Assembly: GCA_949295645.1 (NCBI GenBank)
Contig: CASFLY010000084.1
Span: forward strand, 1-64,000
Origin: an uncultured Bacteroidales bacterium
GTDB lineage: Bacteria > Bacteroidota > Bacteroidia > Bacteroidales > UBA932
Reading direction: 5' to 3'
DNA: 64,000 nucleotides
In this document: in pieces, positions 44,961-53,705 of the stretch
Position numbering within the stretch: position 1 is the first letter of the stretch
How the letters are laid out: each line of letters starts with the position of its first letter
Notes under the pieces: generated by a model
What the model was told of the DNA's origin: nothing
Seen by the model: only the letters and a program-made list of their open reading frames with translations
Databases searched by the model: none
Program-made: the position numbers and the translations under genes

Positions 44961-47900
44961 TTAAAAGTCCAGATTAATACCCAATGAGAATGTTGTCGGT
45001 TTCGGATATGTGCCGGTGTCCCAGATTGCCACTTCCGGATCCACTCCGCTGAAGGAAGTGAACACATACGGGTTGGCACAGTTGAAGAATATCCTCAAAC
45101 CTTTGATGTATCTGATTTTGTTGGCATCGAAGGTATATCCGAACGTAATGTTGGATACTCTTACAAATGACCCGTCCTCTATCCACCAGTCCGACAGTCG
45201 CAGGCTCCGGCCTCCCCTGAGACTCGGATACGACTGGGTAGGGTTGTCCACGGTCCAGCGGTTTATCTTCCTTGCATTGCTGAACTTTTCCTGGCTTATG
45301 ATGTCGTGGCCGAGCAGCCCGTTGAACTGGATATCCAGATCAAACCCTTTATATGTGAATGTGGTACCGAATCCGACAACCCACTTGGGCTGGGCATAGC
45401 CAAGAATTTCCATATCATCCGAATTCAGCTCGCCGTTACCGTCCGCATCCCTGTAAAGGAACTCTCCCGGAAGGCCGTCGTCTCCGGTAAGATGGGCGTA
45501 CGATTCACCTGTCTGGATGATTCCGTCCACCCGATATCCTACTATGGCATCCATCCTCTCCCCGTTTCTCCAATACACACCGCCGTCAGCAAAATTGCCG
45601 CGGGAACGCAGAAGGCCCATAGATTCTCCTTCTTCTCCGATATCGGTGACGGTGGTTACGTTATGGGATGCCGTGGCGTTGATATTCCAGGTAAAGTCCC
45701 TGCGCCCGAATATGCGTGCGTTCAGGGAAAGTTCGACGCCACGATTGTTCAGTTCGCCTGAATTTACCCATACCGTACCTGTCGCACCGTCATGATGGCT
45801 GCCTATTCCTCCCGACAGGGGAAGTTTCCGCTCCCTGAGAAGATCGACGGTATGCTTGTCATAAAACTCCGCAGAGAAAGTGATGGCATTGTCCAGGACA
45901 GCGATGTCGACTCCTATATTCGCCTGCCGGGTAGTCTCCCATCTGAGGCTGTTATTGCCCATCTGCGTAAGTCCGAGGCCCGATACCAGCGTATTGCCGT
46001 CATAATACTTGTCGTTCAGTTTTCCGCTTATCTTGTCCTTGGTCCCATACACTGCAATGGCCTGGTTACCGGTGGTTCCGTAACTTGCACGCAGTTTCAG
46101 CTCATCAATCCAGTTCACATTGTCCTTGACAAAACGCTCTTCCGCTATTTTCCAGCCCACGGCCACTGACGGGAAGAATCCGTATTTGTTGTTCGAACCG
46201 AATTTCGACGAGCCGTCGAACCTTCCGGTGAATGTTACGATATACCTGTTGTCGTAAGCATAGTTGATTCGTGACACAAAAGAACTGAGGACCTCTTTCT
46301 GCTTGTAGTTGGAGAGCTTGTTCTTCTCAGGATCGCCCATTGCAAGATTCTCGTCCGTCAGATTGTCATTTGCAAATCCCACCGCGACAAGTCCGGCTCC
46401 CTCGTTGACCGTCTGCTCGCTTGAATAGCCGAGCATGGCGGTAAAGTCGTGTTTCTTATTTTGTCCGAACGTGTTATGGTATGTCGCATAGACTTCGTTA
46501 AGAAGAAGTGTCCCCAAATACCAGTCCATAGATGCCTGTCCCCTGTTCTGGTCTCCGATAGTGGTAGTACGCGGATAGTATTGGTCCGAGACGGACGCAC
46601 CGAATTTCAAACCGCTCTGGGCCCTGACTGAAAGGCCCTTGCATATGTCCCAGTTGAGATATGCCACCGTATAGAAATCATATCCGTTCGAATGGTTTTT
46701 CAATTCGTTGGCAAGCATTACGGGGTTGGTCATATCGGTCGGGTCTTCTTTGTAATAAGAGCCGTCTTCATTATAGACAGGGAAGACAGGATTCCTGTAA
46801 AGAGAGCTGTACGTAATATTGGATGGATCCCGGCTCACATAGCTGAAGGACAGGTTCGTCCCGACCTTGAGTTTCTGTCCGATATTCTGGTCGAACTTGA
46901 ATCTGGTGGAAACGCTTTCATAGCCTGAGCCTATCAATGTTCCGTCCTGGTTGAAATAAGAAACAGAGAACATATAGGCATTGGCCCTGCCGCCTCCGTT
47001 CACGGAAACATTGTAGTTCTGGATGAGTGCAGGCTTCAGGATCTCGTCTTTCCAGTTTGTTGTCTTGTTCCAGGCGCCTGACTGTATCTCGGTCAGCGAC
47101 GGGAAATAGAAGCCGGAATCATCGTATGCGCCTATATATTTCGGCACCCCGATCCTGGTGTCGTTCACTCTGGACTCGTCAGCGAGCAACGCGTATGTGT
47201 AAGGATCCTCGATGATTCCGAAATTCGATGTATTCACCCACTGGACACCCGTATTGGCCGCCAGAGAGATGACCGGACGCCGGTTTATCTCTCCGCTCTT
47301 TGTCGTAATCATAATCACGCCGTTGGCTCCACGCGAACCGTAAATGGATGCTGCGGAAGCGTCCTTGAGAACTTCTATCGAGGCTATGTCGTTGACATTG
47401 ATCTGCTTGAGCGCCCCTGCATCCCCGTAAGGGAAACCGTCCACCACATACAGAGGCGAATTGCTTCCCTGTCTGGAACTGACTCCCCTCAGGCGGATTT
47501 CCACGGAAGCTCCCGGCTCGCCAGAACTCTGGATGACCTGCAGACCGGCCACCTTTCCCTGAAGCAGCCCGTCTACGCTGGCTACAGGCCGGGACTCGAA
47601 GACATCGGACTTGATGGATGTCACAGAACCTGTCAGATCGGACTTCTTGGCCACACCATAACCTATCACCACCACATCGTCCAGGACAGTATTGTCCGGA
47701 GTCATCCTGATGTCGATTACGGTGCTGGTTCCGACCTGCCGCTCATAATTCCTGAAACCCAGGAACATAAACTCGAGAACATCTGACGGCGAGGCACTGA
47801 TCCTGTACCGTCCTTCATCATCCGTAACGGTGCCCTCGGACGACCCTTTCACCATCACCGCCACTCCCGGCAGGGAAATGTCGTCTCCATCCGTCACGAT

Positions 47901-48218
47901 TCCGGTGACAGTACGTTTCTGTTCTTCTTTTATGACAATACGTTTGTCCTGTACGGAAAATGTCAGGCCTTTGCCCTCCAAAAGACGGGACATAGCTTCG
48001 TCAATGCTTGCTTTGTCCAGCGATACGGAAATTTTCTCTTCCGTATCGAGTTCCGATTCGTTGACGAGGAAAGAATACCCCGTCTGCCGTTCAATCTCCT
48101 TGAATACCGTGGCATACGTCACGTCTTCGGCGTTCATGGACACGGTAACGTCTTGAGCCAAAAGTGTTAACGACACCACCGGCAAAAACAGGAATGCCAA
48201 TAATGTTTTTTTTAGCAT
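44961..48218 (-). CDS. SusC/RagA-family transporter with an STN signalling domain (PUL2)
   Basis: 1085 residues. After the signal (MLKKTLLAFLFLPVVSLTLLAQ) comes an STN domain (about 23-100: TYATVFKEIERQTGYSFLVNESEL, SIDEAMSRLLEGKGLTFSVQD). Then a regulatory domain (TVTGIVTDGDDISLPGVAVMVKG to FMFLGFRNYERQ), the plug (LYVVDGFPYG, IEVLKDASAASIYGSRGANGVIMITTKSGE) and the barrel ending FSLGINLDF. In TonB receptors the STN domain touches a FecR-type anti-sigma factor in the periplasm; the FecR gene is the divergent neighbour at 49075. So this transporter probably reports substrate passage to the sigma factor at 48418. First gene of the PUL2 operon. Confidence 0.96.
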   Translation of the reverse strand: MLKKTLLAFLFLPVVSLTLLAQDVTVSMNAEDVTYATVFKEIERQTGYSFLVNESELDTEEKISVSLDKASIDEAMSRLLEGKGLTFSVQDKRIVIKEEQKRTVTGIVTDGDDISLPGVAVMVKGSSEGTVTDDEGRYRISASPSDVLEFMFLGFRNYERQVGTSTVIDIRMTPDNTVLDDVVVIGYGVAKKSDLTGSVTSIKSDVFESRPVASVDGLLQGKVAGLQVIQSSGEPGASVEIRLRGVSSRQGSNSPLYVVDGFPYGDAGALKQINVNDIASIEVLKDASAASIYGSRGANGVIMITTKSGEINRRPVISLAANTGVQWVNTSNFGIIEDPYTYALLADESRVNDTRIGVPKYIGAYDDSGFYFPSLTEIQSGAWNKTTNWKDEILKPALIQNYNVSVNGGGRANAYMFSVSYFNQDGTLIGSGYESVSTRFKFDQNIGQKLKVGTNLSFSYVSRDPSNITYSSLYRNPVFPVYNEDGSYYKEDPTDMTNPVMLANELKNHSNGYDFYTVAYLNWDICKGLSVRAQSGLKFGASVSDQYYPRTTTIGDQNRGQASMDWYLGTLLLNEVYATYHNTFGQNKKHDFTAMLGYSSEQTVNEGAGLVAVGFANDNLTDENLAMGDPEKNKLSNYKQKEVLSSFVSRINYAYDNRYIVTFTGRFDGSSKFGSNNKYGFFPSVAVGWKIAEERFVKDNVNWIDELKLRASYGTTGNQAIAVYGTKDKISGKLNDKYYDGNTLVSGLGLTQMGNNSLRWETTRQANIGVDIAVLDNAITFSAEFYDKHTVDLLRERKLPLSGGIGSHHDGATGTVWVNSGELNNRGVELSLNARIFGRRDFTWNINATASHNVTTVTDIGEEGESMGLLRSRGNFADGGVYWRNGERMDAIVGYRVDGIIQTGESYAHLTGDDGLPGEFLYRDADGNGELNSDDMEILGYAQPKWVVGFGTTFTYKGFDLDIQFNGLLGHDIISQEKFSNARKINRWTVDNPTQSYPSLRGGRSLRLSDWWIEDGSFVRVSNITFGYTFDANKIRYIKGLRIFFNCANPYVFTSFSGVDPEVAIWDTGTYPKPTTFSLGINLDF

Positions 48219-48259
48219 AGATAATAGTGTTATTAATAAAAACGGTTGGTATAAAATGT

Positions 48260-48275
48260 CCGGAAAAGTTTCCGG
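48260..48275. promoter_or_regulatory. Palindrome upstream of PUL2 susC
   Basis: CCGGAAA (48260-48266), AG, TTTCCGG (48269-48275): a perfect 7-bp inverted repeat 42 bases before the susC start, in the 199-base gap shared with the divergent sigma gene. It could be a regulator site or an RNA hairpin in the susC leader. Confidence 0.35.
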
Positions 48276-48383
48276 TTTCTATAAAGAGCCTGTTTTTGGA
48301 AATAATGCCTAAATTGCACCCCGTTTTTTTGAATCCGTTTGGATTTTCGACAAAATTTCAAACAGCTTCTTAGGCATCTATTG

Positions 48384-48391
48384 TAAATTTG
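48384..48391 (+). promoter_or_regulatory. -7 box of the ECF sigma gene
   Basis: TAAATTTG, matching TAnnTTTG, 26 bases before the ATG at 48418. No clear -33 box. No such box faces susC, which fits control of susC by the alternative sigma factor. Confidence 0.45.
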
Positions 48392-48417
48392 CGCTCCTTA
48401 TTATATAATTGGAAATA

Positions 48418-48987
48418 ATGCATGACCTTGAAAACATACTGCTCAAAATGAGGACGGGAGGGGGAGACACCTTTGCATTCAAGCAGTTATACGAGATTTT
48501 ATATCCTGACCTGAAGAGATTCCTCCATTATTTCGACATCAGCGAATTCATCGTGGAGGATATTATTTCCGATGTTTTTATGAACCTGTGGATAAGACGC
48601 GACAGGCTCGGCGACATAAAGGATATCAAGAGCTATCTGTTGACCTGCGCAAAAAACAGAATGCTCAGGTACAATAAAAGCATTCGCCTGAAAGAGCGGA
48701 TTCCCATATCGGATCTCCGTGTCAGGGAAATGCCGGCAGCTGCTGAAGACAACATCGACTACGATATGGAAAAGAAACAGACGCACGAAATAATCCGGTC
48801 CTGCATCGACAGACTTCCGGAGAGATGCCGGCTGACATACACTCTGATAAAATACGAGAGAATGACATATTCGGAAGTGGCCAGACTTATGTCGGTGTCC
48901 GAGCGGACTGTTCAGGCACAGATGATAATCGCAGTGAAGAAAATCGGGACGGAAATCAGGGAAAAATTCGGCAGGGAAGACATTTAG
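48418..48987 (+). CDS. ECF-type RNA polymerase sigma factor
   Basis: 189 residues from ATG 48418; a TTG three codons upstream is the other option. Region 2 appears as FAFKQLYEILYPDLKRFLHYFDISEFIVEDIISDVFMNLWIRRD, and region 4 as IDRLPERCRLTYTLIKYERMTYSEVARLMSVSERTVQAQMIIAVKKI. No region 3, as expected for extracytoplasmic-function sigma factors of the Bacteroidota RpoE-like group. Its FecR-type anti-sigma factor follows. It should direct transcription of the divergent PUL2 operon when released. Confidence 0.93.
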   Translation: MHDLENILLKMRTGGGDTFAFKQLYEILYPDLKRFLHYFDISEFIVEDIISDVFMNLWIRRDRLGDIKDIKSYLLTCAKNRMLRYNKSIRLKERIPISDLRVREMPAAAEDNIDYDMEKKQTHEIIRSCIDRLPERCRLTYTLIKYERMTYSEVARLMSVSERTVQAQMIIAVKKIGTEIREKFGREDI

Positions 48988-49074
48988 ACAAAGTCTCGTT
49001 TCCATCGAAAGATATGGAAGCCTATCAAGAAGTTTAACAATTATACCAAAGAGGTTCTCAATAAACAGAAAAAC

Positions 49075-50058
49075 ATGAAACCGGACGGTAATGACATACT
49101 CTGGCAACTGATAGCCGACAAAATGGGCGGTCTCATTTCAGAAGAAGGACAGAAACAGCTCGACGTTCTCCTTCAGGATCCGCTCAACCGGAAAGTGTAC
49201 GATGCCCTCATTGCTGAAGGCCCGGCATACGAAGCGGAAACAGGACATGACCTTGAAAAGAAACAGCAGCTGTTCAAAACCGTACAGGACAAAATCGACA
49301 GGCACGGAAAAAGAGTCAGGATATGGAAAAGCCTGTCCTTCGCCGCGTCCCTGTTCGTCTGTCTTGCCGGAGGATATGCAATACATTGGATAGAGGATAA
49401 GACCGCAGAACCGGAACTGGTCCAATATACTTGTCAGGCCGGTGGATACAGTTCCTTCTACCTGCCGGACAGTACCAGGGTGTATGTCAATTCCGGCAGC
49501 AGGATCTCCTATCCTGTCAGATTTTCCGGAAACAACCGGGAAGTATGGCTTGACGGCGAAGCTTTTTTTGAAGTTTCCAAAGACAGGAAACATCCTTTCA
49601 CGGTCCGCACGGACATAATATCGGTCACTGCTTTGGGCACATCTTTTAATGTCAGGTCATTTTCTTCCGACACGCTCGCAGTGGCCTCGTTGGTGACGGG
49701 TCTGGTAGAATTCTCCATTTCCGATTCGCCAACGAAATACAGGCTCAAGCCCGACGAGCAGGTAAGGGTGTCCAAAAAGTCCGGGAGTTTTGAAATCGCA
49801 CCGTTTGATCCGGCATACGCCATAGCCTGGAAAGACGGGAACCTGTCTTTCCAGAAAGCGAGGTTCAAGGAAATATGTGAAACCCTGGAGAAAAAATACG
49901 GGTACAATATCATAATAGAAAACCCTTCGCTCGGTGACATCGTCCTGACAGGAAGTTTTGTCAATAATGAAAGTATTTTTCAGGTACTGGATATGATAAA
50001 ACACAACACAGGCTTGAAGTATTCGTTAGAAGGACAAAACACTATCATCATCAGATGA
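49075..50058 (+). CDS. FecR-family anti-sigma factor
   Basis: 327 residues. N-terminal cytoplasmic part (about 1-80) binds sigma. One membrane segment follows (about 86-103: SLSFAASLFVCLAGGYAIHW). The FecR periplasmic domain has SSFYLPDSTRVYVNSGSRISYPVRF, REVWLDGEAFFEVSKDRKHPFTVRT, ISVTALGTSFNVRSF and LKPDEQVRVSKKSG. The C-terminal DUF4974-like domain reads AWKDGNLSFQKARFKEICETLEKKYGYNI, related to STN domains, and ends with a strand pair. It lies 87 bases after the sigma gene and should join the STN domain of SusC to the sigma factor. Confidence 0.93.
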   Translation: MKPDGNDILWQLIADKMGGLISEEGQKQLDVLLQDPLNRKVYDALIAEGPAYEAETGHDLEKKQQLFKTVQDKIDRHGKRVRIWKSLSFAASLFVCLAGGYAIHWIEDKTAEPELVQYTCQAGGYSSFYLPDSTRVYVNSGSRISYPVRFSGNNREVWLDGEAFFEVSKDRKHPFTVRTDIISVTALGTSFNVRSFSSDTLAVASLVTGLVEFSISDSPTKYRLKPDEQVRVSKKSGSFEIAPFDPAYAIAWKDGNLSFQKARFKEICETLEKKYGYNIIIENPSLGDIVLTGSFVNNESIFQVLDMIKHNTGLKYSLEGQNTIIIR

Positions 50059-50065
50059 TACCCTG

Positions 50066-51847
50066 TCATTTGATAGCAACCCTGACCCCGGCAAAAACAC
50101 GGACACCCGCAACCGGGCCCCACAGCGCACTTGCGTCGAACGATGCCGCACGCGGATTGACACAGCCGTCTCTGCCCTTTGTCCCGAGCAATACATGCTT
50201 CTGCCTGAAATCCGTCAGATTCTCGCCCTCCACGAATATCTCCAGATTCCCGAACTTTTTCGACACGGCTGCGTTGAGAAGCGGATAGACAGGCGTTCTG
50301 CCGTTTTCGTACAGCAGGTTGCCTTCTTCGTCCACGGCTTCCGCCATAAAGTCATAAACCCGGCACGAACCGTTCAGGATTACGGCAATGCCGAAAGACC
50401 AGCCGTTTTCCGGAGTAGCGTATCCGAGACGCATCTCGCCGGTGAAATCAGGTGTCAGCGGGTTCTCCACAAGGCCCTTGCCTGAGAGCTCTATACGTGT
50501 CCGGACATACCGTGCCCTGAGCGATACGTCGAACCTCTCCAACGGCTCTACCGCAAAATCCAGTGTGTAACTGTCCGAAAACGACCTGTTCCCGTCAAGA
50601 TTATAAAAGAATATCCTGTTGGTCTGCCTCTCATAGTCCACCACCTGCTGCTGGATGTGGTCAGTACGCAGATAATCGAACCTGAGATACGTTTCCACGG
50701 CTCCGATCGGCAGCCGGTAGACGATGTTCCCTCCGAAAGTCCAGGCATCTTCCAGCGTATGCGACATAAAATTCCCCGAAAAACGCTTTCCGGTCAGGAA
50801 CACCCCCGCATTGTCCGACAGCGGAGACGCATACCCAAGCTTTCTCCCTCCGCTCAGGTTCACCTCTATTTCCTCTACCGGGCGGTACTGCAGCGACACC
50901 TCCGGTACGCACCTCAGGCCGCCGTCAGAGTAGCGTGCTCCCGTCACCTCCGCCTCGAAAATGAATTTTTTCCCGAAGACAAAGGCGTATTTCCCGAAAA
51001 TCCCCGCATATCCGAGATCCGAAACGGTACTTTCCTGCGTGCGGTCGGGCCCTATCAGCCACACCGTCCTGTCGAAAACGTCATCATACCTGTCGTACAG
51101 ACCCTTAAGGCCCGCTGCAAAGCGATGTTTTTCATTTATTTCATTGGTGTAGGCCGCCGAGACCTCCACATACTGCCGGCCTGACAGATATGAAGTCGAA
51201 CCGAAATACGAATCGGCATCCATGGAAACATAGCCCGCATCCAAAGACAGCTCCTGCGAACCGTCCCGCACCAGCGGGATCCCCAGTCCGAAATACGCAT
51301 TCACCCGGCGCTCGGTCACATCCGTCCCCCACGGGTCCGAACCGGGCACCTCGGGTTCATTCACCGAATAGGTCCTGCGGACATAACCCGCCTGTCCGCC
51401 CTGCCTTCTGCCCTGTTTCGCGCCGAAACCGAAACGCAGCCTCACTCCGCCGGCAGGATGATATTCCCAACCATTGGAAAGACCGTATTCCAGCGACTCG
51501 GGCTCATCCGCAAATCCGTCACCGTTCCGGTCGAAAGCCTTGACACGCCCCGACACGCCTCCTGCAATACCCGTCCTCCAGTTCCGCCCCGGCTTCAGAA
51601 AGGATCTGACATCCAGACCGTATTCCGTATCGCTTCCCGCCGACGCATCCAGGGCCAGGGGGCTCTTCCTGCCGGAAAAAGAGGTATCGGAGACCATAGT
51701 CTGCCGGGAGATTCCCCTGTCGGCAAAAGTCCCGGAGGCCGCTTCCCGGCCAATGCCGCCGGCGGCCACAGGCAGACACCTTAATATTAATATTGCGGCA
51801 GAGAAATACAAGACTGCCGGTAATGTCCTGGAATCCATTCGATACAT
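50066..51847 (-). CDS. TonB-receptor-like outer-membrane barrel lacking a plug
   Basis: 593 residues with a signal peptide (LPAVLYFSAAILILRCLPVAAG). The sequence resembles the barrel of a Bacteroidota TonB-dependent receptor: FDRNGDGFADEPESLEYGLSNGWEYHP, YVEVSAAYTNEINEKHRFAAGLKG, the C-terminal FGNLEIFVEGENLTDFRQKH, and ASFDASALWGPVAGVRVFAGVRVAI. Family members are usually 700-800 residues with a regulatory domain and plug. Here only about 70 residues lie between signal and barrel, and no plug motif is seen there. The upstream region (73 bases to sppA) has no room for one. It may be a degenerate receptor or an open pore. Converges on FecR, 7 bases apart. Confidence 0.7.
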   Translation of the reverse strand: MYRMDSRTLPAVLYFSAAILILRCLPVAAGGIGREAASGTFADRGISRQTMVSDTSFSGRKSPLALDASAGSDTEYGLDVRSFLKPGRNWRTGIAGGVSGRVKAFDRNGDGFADEPESLEYGLSNGWEYHPAGGVRLRFGFGAKQGRRQGGQAGYVRRTYSVNEPEVPGSDPWGTDVTERRVNAYFGLGIPLVRDGSQELSLDAGYVSMDADSYFGSTSYLSGRQYVEVSAAYTNEINEKHRFAAGLKGLYDRYDDVFDRTVWLIGPDRTQESTVSDLGYAGIFGKYAFVFGKKFIFEAEVTGARYSDGGLRCVPEVSLQYRPVEEIEVNLSGGRKLGYASPLSDNAGVFLTGKRFSGNFMSHTLEDAWTFGGNIVYRLPIGAVETYLRFDYLRTDHIQQQVVDYERQTNRIFFYNLDGNRSFSDSYTLDFAVEPLERFDVSLRARYVRTRIELSGKGLVENPLTPDFTGEMRLGYATPENGWSFGIAVILNGSCRVYDFMAEAVDEEGNLLYENGRTPVYPLLNAAVSKKFGNLEIFVEGENLTDFRQKHVLLGTKGRDGCVNPRAASFDASALWGPVAGVRVFAGVRVAIK

Positions 51848-51860
51848 TTTTACAGAACGG

Positions 51861-51868
51861 CAAATTTA
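51861..51868 (-). promoter_or_regulatory. -7 box of the plug-less barrel gene
   Basis: Minus-strand TAAATTTG 13 bases before the start codon at 51847, so the 5' leader would be very short. Confidence 0.4.
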
Positions 51869-51889
51869 GCATTATTGAAGGATTTTTCA

Positions 51890-51897
51890 TACCTTTG
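51890..51897 (+). promoter_or_regulatory. -7 box of sppA
   Basis: TACCTTTG matches TAnnTTTG, 23 bases before the sppA ATG at 51921. No good -33 box at normal spacing. Confidence 0.45.
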
Positions 51898-51920
51898 GTT
51901 GAATTTGCATTTAACGGTTT

Positions 51921-53705
51921 ATGAAACAGTTTCTCAAAATAACACTGGCAGTAATCGTCGGCTGCCTCATCACCGGCGGCATTTTCACATTCGTCTTTTT
52001 CGGTGCCGTCGGCTCGCTTGCCGCACTCGGCAAATCCCAGCCGATAATGCCGCGCTCCGCCGTGCTCCGCATAGACCTGTCTGCCGTGCAGCTCGGAGAA
52101 CAGACCAGGGAGATGGACCTGCTGTCTGCCGTATCCAAGGACCAGGTATCCGTCATCGGCATTCTGGACGCGACGAGAGCTATCGAAGCCGCAGCGGCTG
52201 ACCCTGCCATAAAGTACATATACCTCAAGCCCGATATGGTCTACGGAGGGATGGCGGAAATAGAAGAACTCCGCAGGGCACTGGCGGATTTCAGGATGAG
52301 CGGGAAAGCCGTCATCTCATACATAGAGAACCCTTCGAATGCCGGCTATTATCTGGCTTCCGTCTCCGACCGGATCTATATGACGCCGCATGCCGGAGGT
52401 ATGAATATGCTGACCGGGATTTCGAGCCAGATGGTTTTCGTAAAGGACATCCTGGACAGGCTGGGCGTAAATGTCCAGCTGATACGCCACGGGAAATACA
52501 AGTCTGCCGGTGAAACGTTCGTACGAAGCGAGGCCAGCAGGGACAATCTCGTCCAGAACCGGGAACTCATAGCCTCGATATGGGGAGACTGGTGCGCAGA
52601 CATCGCGGAAAGCCGGGACATAACGGTCGGGGAGTTCAACTCTGCCATCGACAACCTGGAACTGAATATGCCCGAGGATTTCCTCGATGCCGGACTCGTG
52701 GACGAGCTGCTGACATTAGACGAACTGGAAACCAAGCTGGAAGGATATTTCAATGCCGGGGAAGGCATAAGTCCGGCGATGATATCCCTGTCGGACTACG
52801 CCCTTCTGAACGTCGTTCCGAACTACAGGGCGGACAAGAGGATAGCGGTGATATACGCTACCGGGAACATCGTGGACGGAAATGACGACCAGCAGGTGGC
52901 GGGAGACCGCTTCGTGCGGATCATTTCGGACGTCAGGAAAGACGAAAACGTCAAGGCCGTGGTGTTCAGGGTCAATTCTCCCGGCGGGAGCGTCCTTGCT
53001 TCCGAAAAGATAAGGGATGAAATAGCCCTGCTGGCTGCCGGGAAACCGGTGATAGCTTCGTTCGGAGACTATGCGGCTTCCGGAGGATACTGGATTTCGG
53101 CAGGCTGCGACTGCATCTTCACGAACAGCAGCACCCTTACCGGTTCCATCGGGGTGTTCAGCCTGATTCCGGACTTCAGCAAGACTCTCGACAATCTGGC
53201 CCATATCAACATCACTTCCGTGAATTCCAACAGGCACAGCGACATCTATTCCTGCCTGAGGCCGCTTTCCGAAAAGGAAACGGAATATATGCAGGCTGCC
53301 GTAGAAGACATCTACGACACGTTCACGGACATAGTTTCCGAAGGGAGAGGCATATCGAAGGAATATGTGGACTCGATAGCCCAGGGCCGGGTATGGTCCG
53401 GCAATGACGCCGTGCGGCTGGAACTCGCGGACAGGAACGGTACGATAATGGACGCCGTGCGCTATGCGGCAATGGCGTCGGAGGAAGACGGCGGCTCAGG
53501 GGATCTGTCGCAATGGGACATTGTCGAATACCCGAAACCTCTCACCACTTTGGAAATGCTGCTCAACACCCTTGGCGGGAGCACTTCCGTGTCTGTCTTC
53601 AAGGACACGCCTTTTGCAGGCGCAGAGGCAGCCTTCAAGAACTGGGACTACAGCCAGAGCGGGAAAGTCTATGCCCGGATGCCTTACGAAATCTATATCA
53701 GGTGA
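51921..53705 (+). CDS. sppA: Signal peptide peptidase SppA, long form
   Basis: 594 residues, the two-repeat (67K-type) length. One N-terminal membrane segment (ITLAVIVGCLITGGIFTFVFFGAVGSL). The N-terminal repeat carries the catalytic Lys region (LIRHGKYKSAGETF). The C-terminal repeat has KAVVFRVNSPGGSVLASEKI and the nucleophile Ser in FGDYAASGGYWISAGCD, then TGSIGVFS. This inner-membrane serine protease degrades signal peptides left after protein export. Its last 13 bases overlap the convergent tilS gene. Confidence 0.94.
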   Translation: MKQFLKITLAVIVGCLITGGIFTFVFFGAVGSLAALGKSQPIMPRSAVLRIDLSAVQLGEQTREMDLLSAVSKDQVSVIGILDATRAIEAAAADPAIKYIYLKPDMVYGGMAEIEELRRALADFRMSGKAVISYIENPSNAGYYLASVSDRIYMTPHAGGMNMLTGISSQMVFVKDILDRLGVNVQLIRHGKYKSAGETFVRSEASRDNLVQNRELIASIWGDWCADIAESRDITVGEFNSAIDNLELNMPEDFLDAGLVDELLTLDELETKLEGYFNAGEGISPAMISLSDYALLNVVPNYRADKRIAVIYATGNIVDGNDDQQVAGDRFVRIISDVRKDENVKAVVFRVNSPGGSVLASEKIRDEIALLAAGKPVIASFGDYAASGGYWISAGCDCIFTNSSTLTGSIGVFSLIPDFSKTLDNLAHINITSVNSNRHSDIYSCLRPLSEKETEYMQAAVEDIYDTFTDIVSEGRGISKEYVDSIAQGRVWSGNDAVRLELADRNGTIMDAVRYAAMASEEDGGSGDLSQWDIVEYPKPLTTLEMLLNTLGGSTSVSVFKDTPFAGAEAAFKNWDYSQSGKVYARMPYEIYIR

